A DNA stretch of 10,798 nucleotides, from the NCBI GenBank assembly GCA_017500625.1, contig JAFVYX010000109.1:1-10798 (forward strand), in the 5' to 3' direction. Made by a program: the position numbers and the translations under genes. The notes below the pieces were generated by a model. It was given only the letters and a program-made list of their open reading frames with translations. It ran no database searches and was not told the DNA's origin. This DNA is from Clostridia bacterium. Lineage in GTDB: Bacteria > Bacillota_A > Clostridia > Oscillospirales > CAG-272. Positions 1-6,885 of this stretch are shown piece after piece. Position 1 is the first letter of the stretch. Every line of letters starts with the position of its first letter.

Positions 1-289
1 CTCCAGCATGAACACCGACGGTCACCTTCGCTCGGTCTTCTTCGGCAGAAGCGAGACCATGACCATTAAGGACGGCGTTGTGGACGGCGGTCAGTTTGCC
101 CACGTCTACTTCATCGACTGGGACCACGTCATTGCTCGCCGCCGCCAGGTCAACGTCACCGTCATCGGTACCGCCGAGGACGTGGGCGACAGAAAGTGGA
201 ACAACGGTGAGGTCATCAACACCCGCCGTAAGTTCACCGACGAGGAGAAGGCCTACGACGTGCACTACGACCTTCAGCAGAAGCGCTGA
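1..289 (+). CDS. C-terminal fragment of an unidentified protein
   Basis: The reading frame is open from the window edge to TGA at 287-289. An ATG lies at 8-10, but the two codons before it are also open and no ribosome binding site can be seen, so the visible ~95 residues are more likely the tail of a longer protein than a complete small one. I do not recognise the family. The segment alternates hydrophobic and polar residues as in beta-strands (for example HVYFIDWDHVIARRRQVNVT) and ends in a charged tail, with no membrane segment or signal. Codon choice is strongly biased (AAC, GAC, TTC, ATC, GGT, CGT), which suggests high expression. The stop is 18 bases before the aldolase start on the same strand, so the two are probably co-transcribed. 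A sugar-metabolism role would fit the neighbour but is only inference. Confidence 0.65.
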   Translation, partial: SSMNTDGHLRSVFFGRSETMTIKDGVVDGGQFAHVYFIDWDHVIARRRQVNVTVIGTAEDVGDRKWNNGEVINTRRKFTDEEKAYDVHYDLQQKR

Positions 290-307
290 GGGCAGGAGGC
301 ACCGTCC

Positions 308-994
308 GTGAGAATTATCCTTGATACCGCGCACCTTGAGGATATTCGTCATTTTAATGCCTATTATCCCATTGAGGGTGTGACCACCAACCCCACGATC
401 CTCTCGCGCGAGGGGGGCGACGTGCTTTCCCTGCTCCGTGAGATCCGCACCGTGATCGGCCCCGATAAGGAGTTTCACGTGCAGGTCATCGAGACCGAGT
501 ACGAAAGGATCCTCGAGGAGGCGCACGCCATTGTCGATTTTCTCGGCAAGAACACCTTTGTAAAGATCCCCGTGACCGAGGTTGGGCTCCGTGCCACAAA
601 AACGCTCGCCGAGGAGGGGTACGGCGTTACCGTCACCGCCATTCTGACGGCGGCGCAGGCGCTTCTCGCCTCCAACGCGGGCGCGGCGTACGTGGCGCCC
701 TACGTCAACCGCCTCGAGAACATCTGTGCCGACGGTATCGGCACCGTGGCGGACACCGCCGAGATTTTTAAGGTCTCGGGCACAAGGACCCAGATCCTGG
801 CCGCCAGCTTCAAAACGGCCAAGGAGGTCCTTGACGTGGCTGTGGCCGGTTGCCACGCCGCCACCGTCAGCCCCGATGTTCTCCGTAGGTTCCTCACTCA
901 CACCACCACCGACACCTCGATCGCCGGCTTCTCGGCCGACTGGAAGCGTGCCTTTGGCGATGTGACGCTCCTTGAGCTCTTGAAAAAGCAATAA
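308..994 (+). CDS. fsa: Fructose-6-phosphate aldolase (small transaldolase family)
   Basis: A 228-residue class I aldolase of the small transaldolase (TalC/FSA) family, normal length for the group. These cytoplasmic TIM-barrel enzymes form a Schiff base. FSA reversibly splits fructose 6-phosphate to dihydroxyacetone and glyceraldehyde 3-phosphate, whereas transaldolases move a C3 unit in the pentose phosphate pathway. Visible landmarks are Asp6, the GVTTNP motif (residues 24-29), the Schiff-base lysine K86 in VKIPVT, APYVNR (130-135) and LAASFKT (164-170). Gln59 and Tyr132 match E. coli FSA (Gln59, Tyr131) rather than the Glu and Phe typical of true transaldolases, which favours aldolase activity. 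Start is GTG at 308, supported by AGGAGG at 294-299 with 8 bases spacing. It follows the upstream gene by 18 bases and ends in a strong terminator. A transaldolase-like side activity cannot be excluded. Confidence 0.9.
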   Translation: MRIILDTAHLEDIRHFNAYYPIEGVTTNPTILSREGGDVLSLLREIRTVIGPDKEFHVQVIETEYERILEEAHAIVDFLGKNTFVKIPVTEVGLRATKTLAEEGYGVTVTAILTAAQALLASNAGAAYVAPYVNRLENICADGIGTVADTAEIFKVSGTRTQILAASFKTAKEVLDVAVAGCHAATVSPDVLRRFLTHTTTDTSIAGFSADWKRAFGDVTLLELLKKQ

Positions 995-1031
995 AAAAAA
1001 GACCGTTGCCTCGGCAACGGTCTTTTTTTTT
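993..1031. terminator. Bidirectional intrinsic terminator
   Basis: A perfect 9-bp stem GACCGTTGC (1001-1009) / GCAACGGTC (1014-1022) with a 4-base loop is flanked by an A run (993-1000) and a T run (1023-1031). Either strand therefore gives a hairpin followed by a U tract. It lies between the convergent ends of the aldolase gene (stop 992-994) and the last ceramidase-like gene (stop 1035-1037) and should end both transcripts. Confidence 0.95.
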
Positions 1032-1034
1032 GTC

Positions 1035-2408
1035 TTACTTCAGCTCGGCAAGAAGCGAGAGCCCCTCGTCGATGAGACGCTCGGCACCGCCGACCTTGTA
1101 GTTCGAGCTTCTGGCCTCGTAGCCGCCCTCCTCGTAGGCGTCCCTCATCGGGAAGTAGCCCTCGCTGCCGTTCACAAGGCAGGAGGGAATGACCATACCG
1201 TAGCCCTCAGCCAGCTTCAGCGCGCGGCCGATGCCGTTGAAGGGCTCGCCGGGGACACCGATGAAGGCCACGTCACCGATCGCTACCGCCGACAGTCGGA
1301 GCGTAAAGGCATCGGGGCCGTTCTCAAGGCGGACCTTTCGCGCGGCGTCGGCCACCACGGTGGTGAGCATCATGCCCTCGTAGGGGAGGAGCTCGTCGTG
1401 GCCCGAGGTGTGGATATCGTTGATGCGGTGGGCCTCGGCCATCTCCTCGGGAGCGGGGCGGTTGGAGGGAAGCTCAATGAGCTTCTGGGCAAAGCGGACG
1501 GTGTCGGCCTCGCGGTATTCCACCTTGTCAAAGATCTGCATGACGGCCCCCGCCACCACGCGCGCCATATAGCGGGCGTGCCCGTAGCCGCGGTCCACGT
1601 CGTCAAAGTCACGCGTAAGGTCGTTCCCAAAGCCGCCCGTCGGGCGGACGTTCACATGGTTGATGTCGCCCTGCGCACCGTTCAGGAAGATGCAGCGCGT
1701 ATTGTCGAGCGCCTTCTCCACCGTGCGGCGCGTCATGGCGGGCCAGTCGCCCGAAAGGAGATTGCCGCCCACAACGTCGGGGTGGTTGGCAAAGCTGGCA
1801 AGCACGATCGTGGGGGCGCCCTCACGGTCAAAGCGGACAACGCTCACGCGGTCGTCGATCTCGCCGATCGGCGCCACGATGTCGGGATTGTTAACGCCGG
1901 GGTTGGTCCTCACCGAGCCGTCCTTCATGCGGAAGCGGCGGATAAAGGCCACGTTTCTCGCCACGCTGACGCCCGTACCGATGCGCGCGGGAGCCAGGTC
2001 CTCCAGCGCGGCCTTGGTCACGTCCACAATGCGGTGGCAGAGGAAGTCCTGATACTCGGCAACAAGGCGCAGATCCTCCTCGGTGTCAAGGCCACCCGCC
2101 TTGGCTCTTTCCACGTCAACGTAAGGGGCGGTGTGTGTGTGCGTGGAGTGGAGATAGACGGCGCTCGCGTCAAGGCCCGTGGCCTCGGCCACTGCTCGGC
2201 GGAGGCGGTCACAGATGGGCGTCTGCACCTGACAAAGGTCCATTGAAATGACAACGGCCTTTTTCCCACCGTCCGAAAGCGCGAGGGCCACCGCCTCCAG
2301 GTCATCAAGGATCCCCTCGGCGCGGCGCACCTTGTAATAGCCGGCGACTCCGATGCCGCGCATCGGATTGATGTTTACGCGGGAAAAGCCAACAAGAATT
2401 TTGCTCAT
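1035..2408 (-). CDS. Ceramidase-like hydrolase, paralogue A (fourth in operon)
   Basis: A 457-residue protein of the neutral/alkaline ceramidase superfamily (NCDase N-terminal domain). Known members are zinc amidases that cleave the N-acyl bond of ceramide; the substrate here is unknown. Visible motifs in order are HSTHTHT (87-93), the RRFRMKDG block (157-164), NHPD with His209, DW (221-222), NGAQGDIN (243-250), PGEPF with Glu388, and EGYFP with Tyr418. By the Pseudomonas enzyme, the zinc ligands would be the first His of the HxH motif, His209, Glu388 and Tyr418. The usual catalytic serine of GDVS is Asn250 here. There is no signal peptide and no C-terminal Ig-like domain, so it is probably cytoplasmic. 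ATG at 2408 has GGAG six bases upstream. It lies 30 bases after paralogue B and ends at the shared terminator. It is the most divergent copy, with a different 205-235 segment. Confidence 0.88.
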   Translation of the reverse strand: MSKILVGFSRVNINPMRGIGVAGYYKVRRAEGILDDLEAVALALSDGGKKAVVISMDLCQVQTPICDRLRRAVAEATGLDASAVYLHSTHTHTAPYVDVERAKAGGLDTEEDLRLVAEYQDFLCHRIVDVTKAALEDLAPARIGTGVSVARNVAFIRRFRMKDGSVRTNPGVNNPDIVAPIGEIDDRVSVVRFDREGAPTIVLASFANHPDVVGGNLLSGDWPAMTRRTVEKALDNTRCIFLNGAQGDINHVNVRPTGGFGNDLTRDFDDVDRGYGHARYMARVVAGAVMQIFDKVEYREADTVRFAQKLIELPSNRPAPEEMAEAHRINDIHTSGHDELLPYEGMMLTTVVADAARKVRLENGPDAFTLRLSAVAIGDVAFIGVPGEPFNGIGRALKLAEGYGMVIPSCLVNGSEGYFPMRDAYEEGGYEARSSNYKVGGAERLIDEGLSLLAELK

Positions 2409-2438
2409 GGTCGTCTCCTTTTTGCTTTATGTAAAGTT

Positions 2439-3824
2439 TTATTTGCGCATCTTAAAAAGAATTTCGATGCCCTTCTCGGTGAGAAGCTCGCCAACGCCCG
2501 CGCGGTAACGGGTGGTACGCGATTCGTAGCCGCCCTCCTCGTAGGCGTCCATCATCGGGAAGTAGCCCTCGCTTCCGTTCGTGCAGCAGCAGGGGAGGAC
2601 AAGCTCCCAGCCCTCCGCCTCCCCCGCGCGGATGCCGCGGCCAATGGCGGTGAAGGGCTCACCCGCAATGCCCACAAGGGCCACGTCGCCGATCGCGATG
2701 CCCGCCATGGGAATATCAAAGGTGTCGGGCCCGTCGGCCAGGGCGACCATACGGCACGCCTCGGCGATCACGGTCACAAAATCCATGCCCTTCCCGGGGA
2801 TCTCGCCGTCGCGCCCCTGCTTGTGAAGCTCCACAAGGCGGCGTGCCTCGGGCAGGTCCTCGGGCCGCGGCTTGTTGGCGGGGCAAACGGCGGGATCGTC
2901 AAGGAAACGGATGTCCTCCACGTCACGGTAGAAGGGACGGTCAAAGATGCCAAGGACCGCACCCGCGATCCTGCGCCCCGCATAGCGCGCCTCAACGTAA
3001 CCGCGCGGCGGATCGTTATTCACACGCATGCCGTCGGCGCACGGGGCATTCGGGTCCACGAGGTGGGTATTGACGTCCCCCTGCGCTCCGTTGAATACCA
3101 CGGCAAAAACGCCGGGAAGAGCGGCCTCCAGCGTCTCTGTGACAAAGCCGGGCCAGTCGGCCGAGTAATAATAGCCGCTGATCGTGTCGGGGTGCATGCC
3201 GAAGTGCGTAAGGAGAATGTCGTTCTTCCCCTCACGGTCAAAGCGCACGGCGCTCACGCGCTCGTCGACCTCGCCGATCGGGCCAAGCACGTCCTCGGGC
3301 GCATCCTTCGTTCCCATACCGGGGTTGGTCTTTACCGTGCCGTCCTTCATGCGGTAGCGGCGGATCTTTGCTAGGTTCGTCACCGTGCCGACGCAAAAGC
3401 CCATACGTGCCGGCGCGAGGTCCTCGATGGCCTCACGGCATACATCGCAAAGGCGATGCCCGAGGAAGGCGATGTATTCATCGATGAGGGTATCGTGCCC
3501 CTCGGGCAGCTTGGCGCCCGTCTCGGGGTGATAGAGATAGGGACCCGTGTGGGTGTGCGTGCCGTGGAGGAAGATCGCCTCGCGCGGAACGCCCGTGGCC
3601 GCCGCGATCTCCTCGCGGTAGGTGTTGGCAAGCCTCGTGGGGAACGAAATGACGTCGGCCGAGATGATCAGGACGGTCGTATCCCCTGTGCGGAGAGCCA
3701 CGGCGGTGGCACGGAGATCGTCCAGCTTTCCGCGCGAGATGCGGACGCCGTAATAGCCGGAAATGCCAAGTCCCACCATGGGGGTGATGATCGTGCGGGA
3801 ATAGCCCGCTTCCAAACGGTTCAT
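2439..3824 (-). CDS. Ceramidase-like hydrolase, paralogue B (third in operon)
   Basis: A 461-residue member of the same neutral ceramidase-like family. Landmarks are HGTHTHT (87-93), RRYRMKDG (155-162), MHPD with His211, DW (223-224), NGAQGDVN (245-252), AGEPF with Glu389, and EGYFP with Tyr421. The catalytic serine position is Asn252, and the following HVN of the other copies is THL here. A triple cysteine (412-414) precedes the Tyr motif. The start is ATG at 3824, because AGGAGG (3831-3836) sits six bases upstream; an in-frame TTG at 3842 would place that site inside the gene. There is no signal peptide. The 108-base gap from paralogue C is larger than the others and contains a candidate promoter, so B and A may also be expressed separately. 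Substrate is unknown; N-acyl amide hydrolysis is inferred from the family. Confidence 0.88.
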   Translation of the reverse strand: MNRLEAGYSRTIITPMVGLGISGYYGVRISRGKLDDLRATAVALRTGDTTVLIISADVISFPTRLANTYREEIAAATGVPREAIFLHGTHTHTGPYLYHPETGAKLPEGHDTLIDEYIAFLGHRLCDVCREAIEDLAPARMGFCVGTVTNLAKIRRYRMKDGTVKTNPGMGTKDAPEDVLGPIGEVDERVSAVRFDREGKNDILLTHFGMHPDTISGYYYSADWPGFVTETLEAALPGVFAVVFNGAQGDVNTHLVDPNAPCADGMRVNNDPPRGYVEARYAGRRIAGAVLGIFDRPFYRDVEDIRFLDDPAVCPANKPRPEDLPEARRLVELHKQGRDGEIPGKGMDFVTVIAEACRMVALADGPDTFDIPMAGIAIGDVALVGIAGEPFTAIGRGIRAGEAEGWELVLPCCCTNGSEGYFPMMDAYEEGGYESRTTRYRAGVGELLTEKGIEILFKMRK

Positions 3825-3830
3825 AGAAAA

Positions 3831-3836
3831 CCTCCT
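3831..3836 (-). promoter_or_regulatory. Ribosome binding site of paralogue B
   Basis: AGGAGG on the minus strand, six bases before ATG 3824. It fixes the start: the longer frame beginning with TTG at 3842 would contain this site as codons 3-4. Confidence 0.85.
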
Positions 3837-3855
3837 ACGCAATAGTCTTGCTCTT

Positions 3856-3884
3856 ATTACACGGGTCGGAGAGCCCGGTGTCCA
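3856..3884 (-). promoter_or_regulatory. Candidate internal promoter before paralogue B
   Basis: On the minus strand, TGGACA (3879-3884) and TGTAAT (3856-3861) are separated by 17 bases, each hexamer matching the sigma-A consensus at five of six positions. It lies in the only long gap inside the array (3825-3932) and would start transcription about 25 bases before the paralogue B start. The spacer carries a short inverted repeat, CGGG/CCCG. A nearby TTGACA has no good -10 element. Supported by motif match only. Confidence 0.45.
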
Positions 3885-3932
3885 TGTCTTTCCCTAGCAA
3901 AGATTTGTCAAAATTACGCGGAAAGCGTGGGA

Positions 3933-5303
3933 TCAAAGGCCTTTCAGAATGGCAATGCCGTCCGCGATCATCTTTTCGGCGGTGCCGGCCTTGTAGCGCG
4001 AGGCGCGCGCCTCGTAGCCCCCCTCGTCATAGGCGTCCTTTGTGGGGAAATAGCCCTCGTAGCCGTTCGTGCAGCAGAGGGGCAGGATCAGCTCGTGCGT
4101 CTTGCCCTCCGTGGCCCGAATGCCGCGGCCAGCGCCCGTAAAGGGCTCTCCGGGGATCCCCAGCAGGGCCACAGGACCGACCGAAAGGCCGATGAGCGGC
4201 ATCTCGAAGAAATCGGGAGCGCTCTCAAGCGCCACCATGCGCGCCGCCTCGGCCACCACGGTGGTCAGCTCGGCGTTTTTATAGGGGAGAAGATCGTCGC
4301 GGCCCGCAAGGTGAAGGTCGTTGATCCGGTGGGCCTCGGGAAGGACGTCGTCGCTGGCTTTATTGGCGGCATAGGCGGCCGTGGTACCGTATACGGCAAG
4401 CGTGTCGGCCTCGCAGGCAATGACCTTGTCAAAGATGCGGAGGACGCCACCCGCCACGGCACGGCCGATGTAGCGCGCGTGGCCGTAGCCGTTTCGCTGG
4501 CCAAAGTCCATGCGGACGCCGCCCTCGTAGTTGATGCTATCGGTCTTGACGTTGACGTGATTGACGTCTCCCTGCGCGCCGTTCACAAAGGCAAAGGAAA
4601 CGTCGGGCAGGGCGGCCTCGAGCGTGCGGCGGGCAACGCCCGGCCAGTCGGCGGTGAATTTCGTACCGCCGATGACGTCGGGGTGCAGACCAAAGTGAAA
4701 GAGCGCCACGCTGCTTTTTCCCTCGCGGTCAAAGCGCACGAGGGAAAGGCGGTCCTCCACCGTGGTCAGGGGCTCAAGGATCTCGGGGTTGCCAATGCCG
4801 GGATTGGTACGGACCGAGCCGTCCTTCATACGGAAGCGGCGGATAAAGGCCACGTTTTCCACGCGACCGACGGCGTACCCCATAGACGCAGGGGAGAGGT
4901 CCTCGATCGCCTCGCAGCAGGCGTCCGCAAGTCGGTGACCCAAAAAATCAAGGTAGGCCCTCACAAGCTCACCGTGCCCCTCGGGCATCTCGGCGTGCCA
5001 ACCCGAGTCGATAAGGTAGGGGCCCGTATGAATGTGGGTGGCGTGGAGTAGGATCGCTTCCACGGGAAGCCCCGTGGCCGCCGCGATCTCTCCGCGGAAG
5101 CGGTGTGCCACGGCCGTCGGGAAATACAGCGTATCGACCGACACGAGAAGAGCGGTCGTCTCCCCGACGCGGAGGGCGATCGCCGTGGCCTCAAGGGCGT
5201 CCAGGACGCCGTCCGAGATGCGGCGCTTGTAGTAGCCCGCAACGCCGATCCCCGTCAAAGGGGTGACGTCTACGCGAGAAAATCCAACCTCTAATTTGCT
5301 CAT
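3933..5303 (-). CDS. Ceramidase-like hydrolase, paralogue C (second in operon)
   Basis: A 456-residue neutral ceramidase-like protein, closest by eye to paralogue D. Landmarks are HATHIHT (87-93), GYAVGRVENVAFIRRFRMKD (142-161), LHPD with His207, TADW (217-220), NGAQGDVN (241-248), PGEPF with Glu386, and EGYFP with Tyr418. Asn248 replaces the family's catalytic serine, while the putative zinc ligands are intact. The start is ATG at 5303, preceded by AGGAGGA (5308-5314). An in-frame upstream ATG at 5336 would add 11 residues but would put that site inside the gene. There is no signal peptide or membrane segment. It lies 55 bases after paralogue D with no terminator or good promoter between, so the two are probably co-transcribed. 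Substrate is unknown. Confidence 0.88.
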   Translation of the reverse strand: MSKLEVGFSRVDVTPLTGIGVAGYYKRRISDGVLDALEATAIALRVGETTALLVSVDTLYFPTAVAHRFRGEIAAATGLPVEAILLHATHIHTGPYLIDSGWHAEMPEGHGELVRAYLDFLGHRLADACCEAIEDLSPASMGYAVGRVENVAFIRRFRMKDGSVRTNPGIGNPEILEPLTTVEDRLSLVRFDREGKSSVALFHFGLHPDVIGGTKFTADWPGVARRTLEAALPDVSFAFVNGAQGDVNHVNVKTDSINYEGGVRMDFGQRNGYGHARYIGRAVAGGVLRIFDKVIACEADTLAVYGTTAAYAANKASDDVLPEAHRINDLHLAGRDDLLPYKNAELTTVVAEAARMVALESAPDFFEMPLIGLSVGPVALLGIPGEPFTGAGRGIRATEGKTHELILPLCCTNGYEGYFPTKDAYDEGGYEARASRYKAGTAEKMIADGIAILKGL

Positions 5304-5307
5304 ATCG

Positions 5308-5314
5308 TCCTCCT
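5308..5314 (-). promoter_or_regulatory. Ribosome binding site of paralogue C
   Basis: AGGAGGA on the minus strand, four to five bases before ATG 5303. It decides for this start over the in-frame ATG at 5336, where no comparable site is seen. Confidence 0.85.
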
Positions 5315-5358
5315 CTTTTTGTAGCATACTGCTCAAAAAACCATAGTAACGACAAGTT

Positions 5359-6744
5359 TTATTTACGAAGGTCCTTGAGGATCTCCAGTCCCTCCGCGAT
5401 CATCTGCTCGGCAACGCCGCACTTGTAGGAGGAGGCGCGTGCCTCGTAGCCCCCCTCATCGTAGGCCTTCTTGGTCGGGAAATAGGCCTCGTAGCCGTTG
5501 ACGATGCAGCAGGGCAGCACCAGCTCCCAGTCGCGCTCACCGTCCGTGCGGATCCCACGGCCGATGCCGGTGAAGGGCTCGCCGGGGATACCGATCAGCG
5601 CCACGTTGCCGAGTGAAAGGCCGGTCATCGAATAGGGGAAGAAGTCGGGGCCGTTCTCAAGGCGTACCATACGGCCCGCCTCGGCCACCACAGTAACAAA
5701 GTCCATGCCCTTACCGACCTCCCCGGAGATCTCGCTGTCACGCCCCGCGATGTGTAGCTCGTGAATGCGGTGCGCCTCGGCCAGCTGCTCGGGGGCGGCC
5801 TTGTTGGCGGCGCATTTTGAGAAAAGCTCGGTGAAGCGAATGGCATCGGGGTCGGTGGCGATGACCTTGTCGTACACTCCAAGCACGGCCCCCGCAATGG
5901 CGCGGCCGATGTAACGGGCGTGGTCGTACCGCACGCCGTTTGTGAAGTCCATACGCACGCCGCCCGCGTAGTCCTTGCTTGCCATGTTCACGTTGACGTG
6001 GTTGACGTCCCCCTGGCAGCCGTTCAAAAAGATCGCGGAGGTGTCGGGCAGGGCGGCCTCAAGCGTGCGGCGGGCAAAGCCGGGCCAATCGGCGGTGAAG
6101 TGATACCCACCGATGACGTCGGGGTGGAGTCCGAAGTGGAAAAGCACGATATCGTTCTTCCCCTCACGGTCAAAGCGGATAACGCTCACCCGCTCCTCGA
6201 TCTCCTCCAGCGGCTCAAGGATCTCGGGGTTGCCGACGCCGGGATTGGTCTTGACACTGCCGTCCTTCATACGGAAGCGGCGAATGTAGGCCACGTTCTC
6301 GGCGCGTCCCACGGCGTACCCCATGGTCGCAGGGGAGAGATCCTCGATCGCAGAGAGGGAGGCATCGACAAGACGGTGACCGAGGAAGGAACGGTATTCG
6401 TTGATCTTTGCCACCACCTCGGGCTTCGGCGTGCCGTTGCGGTCGGGGGGCACGATGTCGGGCCCCGTGTGAATGTGCACCGAGTGGATGAAGATCGCCT
6501 CGCGCGGAAGGCCTGCGGCGGCGGCAATGGCATCGCGGTATTCACTCACCACGGGCGTCGGGATCCCCACCACGTCCACCGAAAGGATAAGCGCTGTGAC
6601 GTCACCGATGCGCAGGGCCAGCGCCGTGGCCTCGGTCGGGTCAAGCGTCCCCTTGGCAATGCGCTCACCGTAATACCCCTTTAGGCTGATGCCCACCATA
6701 GGCGTGATGTCCACACGAGAGAATCCGGCGTGCAGCTGACTCAT
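5359..6744 (-). CDS. Ceramidase-like hydrolase, paralogue D (first in operon)
   Basis: A 461-residue neutral ceramidase-like protein and the promoter-proximal gene of the array. Landmarks are HSVHIHT (87-93), GYAVGRAENVAYIRRFRMKD (142-161), LHPD with His207, TADW (217-220), NGCQGDVN (241-248), PGEPF with Glu389, and EAYFP with Tyr421 (Ala replaces the Gly found in the other copies). Asn248 stands at the catalytic serine position. After the HxH motif it has a proline-rich loop (97-108) unlike those of B and C, which suggests a different substrate. ATG at 6744 is supported by AGGAGG (6752-6757) seven bases upstream. No signal peptide is seen, so cytoplasmic action is likely. A consensus promoter and a leader hairpin precede it. 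Family assignment is firm; ceramide as the actual substrate is not. Confidence 0.88.
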   Translation of the reverse strand: MSQLHAGFSRVDITPMVGISLKGYYGERIAKGTLDPTEATALALRIGDVTALILSVDVVGIPTPVVSEYRDAIAAAAGLPREAIFIHSVHIHTGPDIVPPDRNGTPKPEVVAKINEYRSFLGHRLVDASLSAIEDLSPATMGYAVGRAENVAYIRRFRMKDGSVKTNPGVGNPEILEPLEEIEERVSVIRFDREGKNDIVLFHFGLHPDVIGGYHFTADWPGFARRTLEAALPDTSAIFLNGCQGDVNHVNVNMASKDYAGGVRMDFTNGVRYDHARYIGRAIAGAVLGVYDKVIATDPDAIRFTELFSKCAANKAAPEQLAEAHRIHELHIAGRDSEISGEVGKGMDFVTVVAEAGRMVRLENGPDFFPYSMTGLSLGNVALIGIPGEPFTGIGRGIRTDGERDWELVLPCCIVNGYEAYFPTKKAYDEGGYEARASSYKCGVAEQMIAEGLEILKDLRK

Positions 6745-6761
6745 AGAAAGTCCTCCTTGGT

Positions 6762-6778
6762 CTCACCCTTTGGGTGAG
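6762..6778 (-). promoter_or_regulatory. Hairpin in the 5' leader of the ceramidase-like operon
   Basis: A perfect 7-bp inverted repeat CTCACCC / GGGTGAG with a three-base loop lies between the promoter and the ribosome binding site of paralogue D (6752-6757), ending only four bases before AGGAGG. It could be an operator for a dimeric regulator, a 5' mRNA-stabilising hairpin, or a control of ribosome access. There is no U tract, so it is not a terminator. Confidence 0.6.
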
Positions 6779-6796
6779 CTTTTACTTTACGCCCCC

Positions 6797-6825
6797 ATTA
6801 TACTACCAAAGCGCGGCAAAGTCAA
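6797..6825 (-). promoter_or_regulatory. Sigma-A-type promoter of the ceramidase-like operon
   Basis: On the minus strand TTGACT (6820-6825) and TATAAT (6797-6802) are separated by exactly 17 bases, a near-perfect housekeeping promoter. The upstream stretch to 6844 is T-rich and UP-element-like. Transcription should begin near 6790, giving a leader of about 45 bases with the 6762-6778 hairpin. Confidence 0.9.
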
Positions 6826-6844
6826 CGAAAAAGAACGAAAAAAT

Positions 6845-6884
6845 AAAGAAAAGGAAAGGGATTTGAAACCCTTTCCTTTTCTTT
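6845..6884 (-). terminator. Intrinsic terminator of polA
   Basis: A perfect 16-bp stem (6845-6860 with 6869-6884) and an 8-base loop begin one base after the polA stop codon. On the minus strand they are followed by a T-rich run (TATTTTTT). The hairpin ends about 20 bases before the -35 element of the ceramidase-like operon and insulates the two units. Confidence 0.93.
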
Positions 6885-6885
6885 G

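Noticed and set aside
1398..2246. 282-codon open frame on the plus strand opposite paralogue A
   Set aside because: It is a mirror frame of a GC-rich gene. The minus-strand product has all family motifs, and similar antisense frames occur opposite the other paralogues.
3825..3842. N-terminal extension of paralogue B from TTG 3842
   Set aside because: The extension would encode the AGGAGG ribosome binding site itself; ATG 3824 aligns with the starts of the other copies.
3927..5051. 374-codon open frame on the plus strand opposite paralogue C
   Set aside because: Antisense shadow of a well-supported gene; the same valine/glycine-rich mirror composition appears at 5920-6684 opposite paralogue D.
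5304..5336. N-terminal extension of paralogue C from ATG 5336
   Set aside because: The extra 11 residues contain the translated ribosome binding site and are absent from the other three copies.
308..6744. A single pathway joining the aldolase and the ceramidase-like array
   Set aside because: The two units are convergent and separated by a strong terminator; nothing in the sequence shows a shared substrate or regulator.
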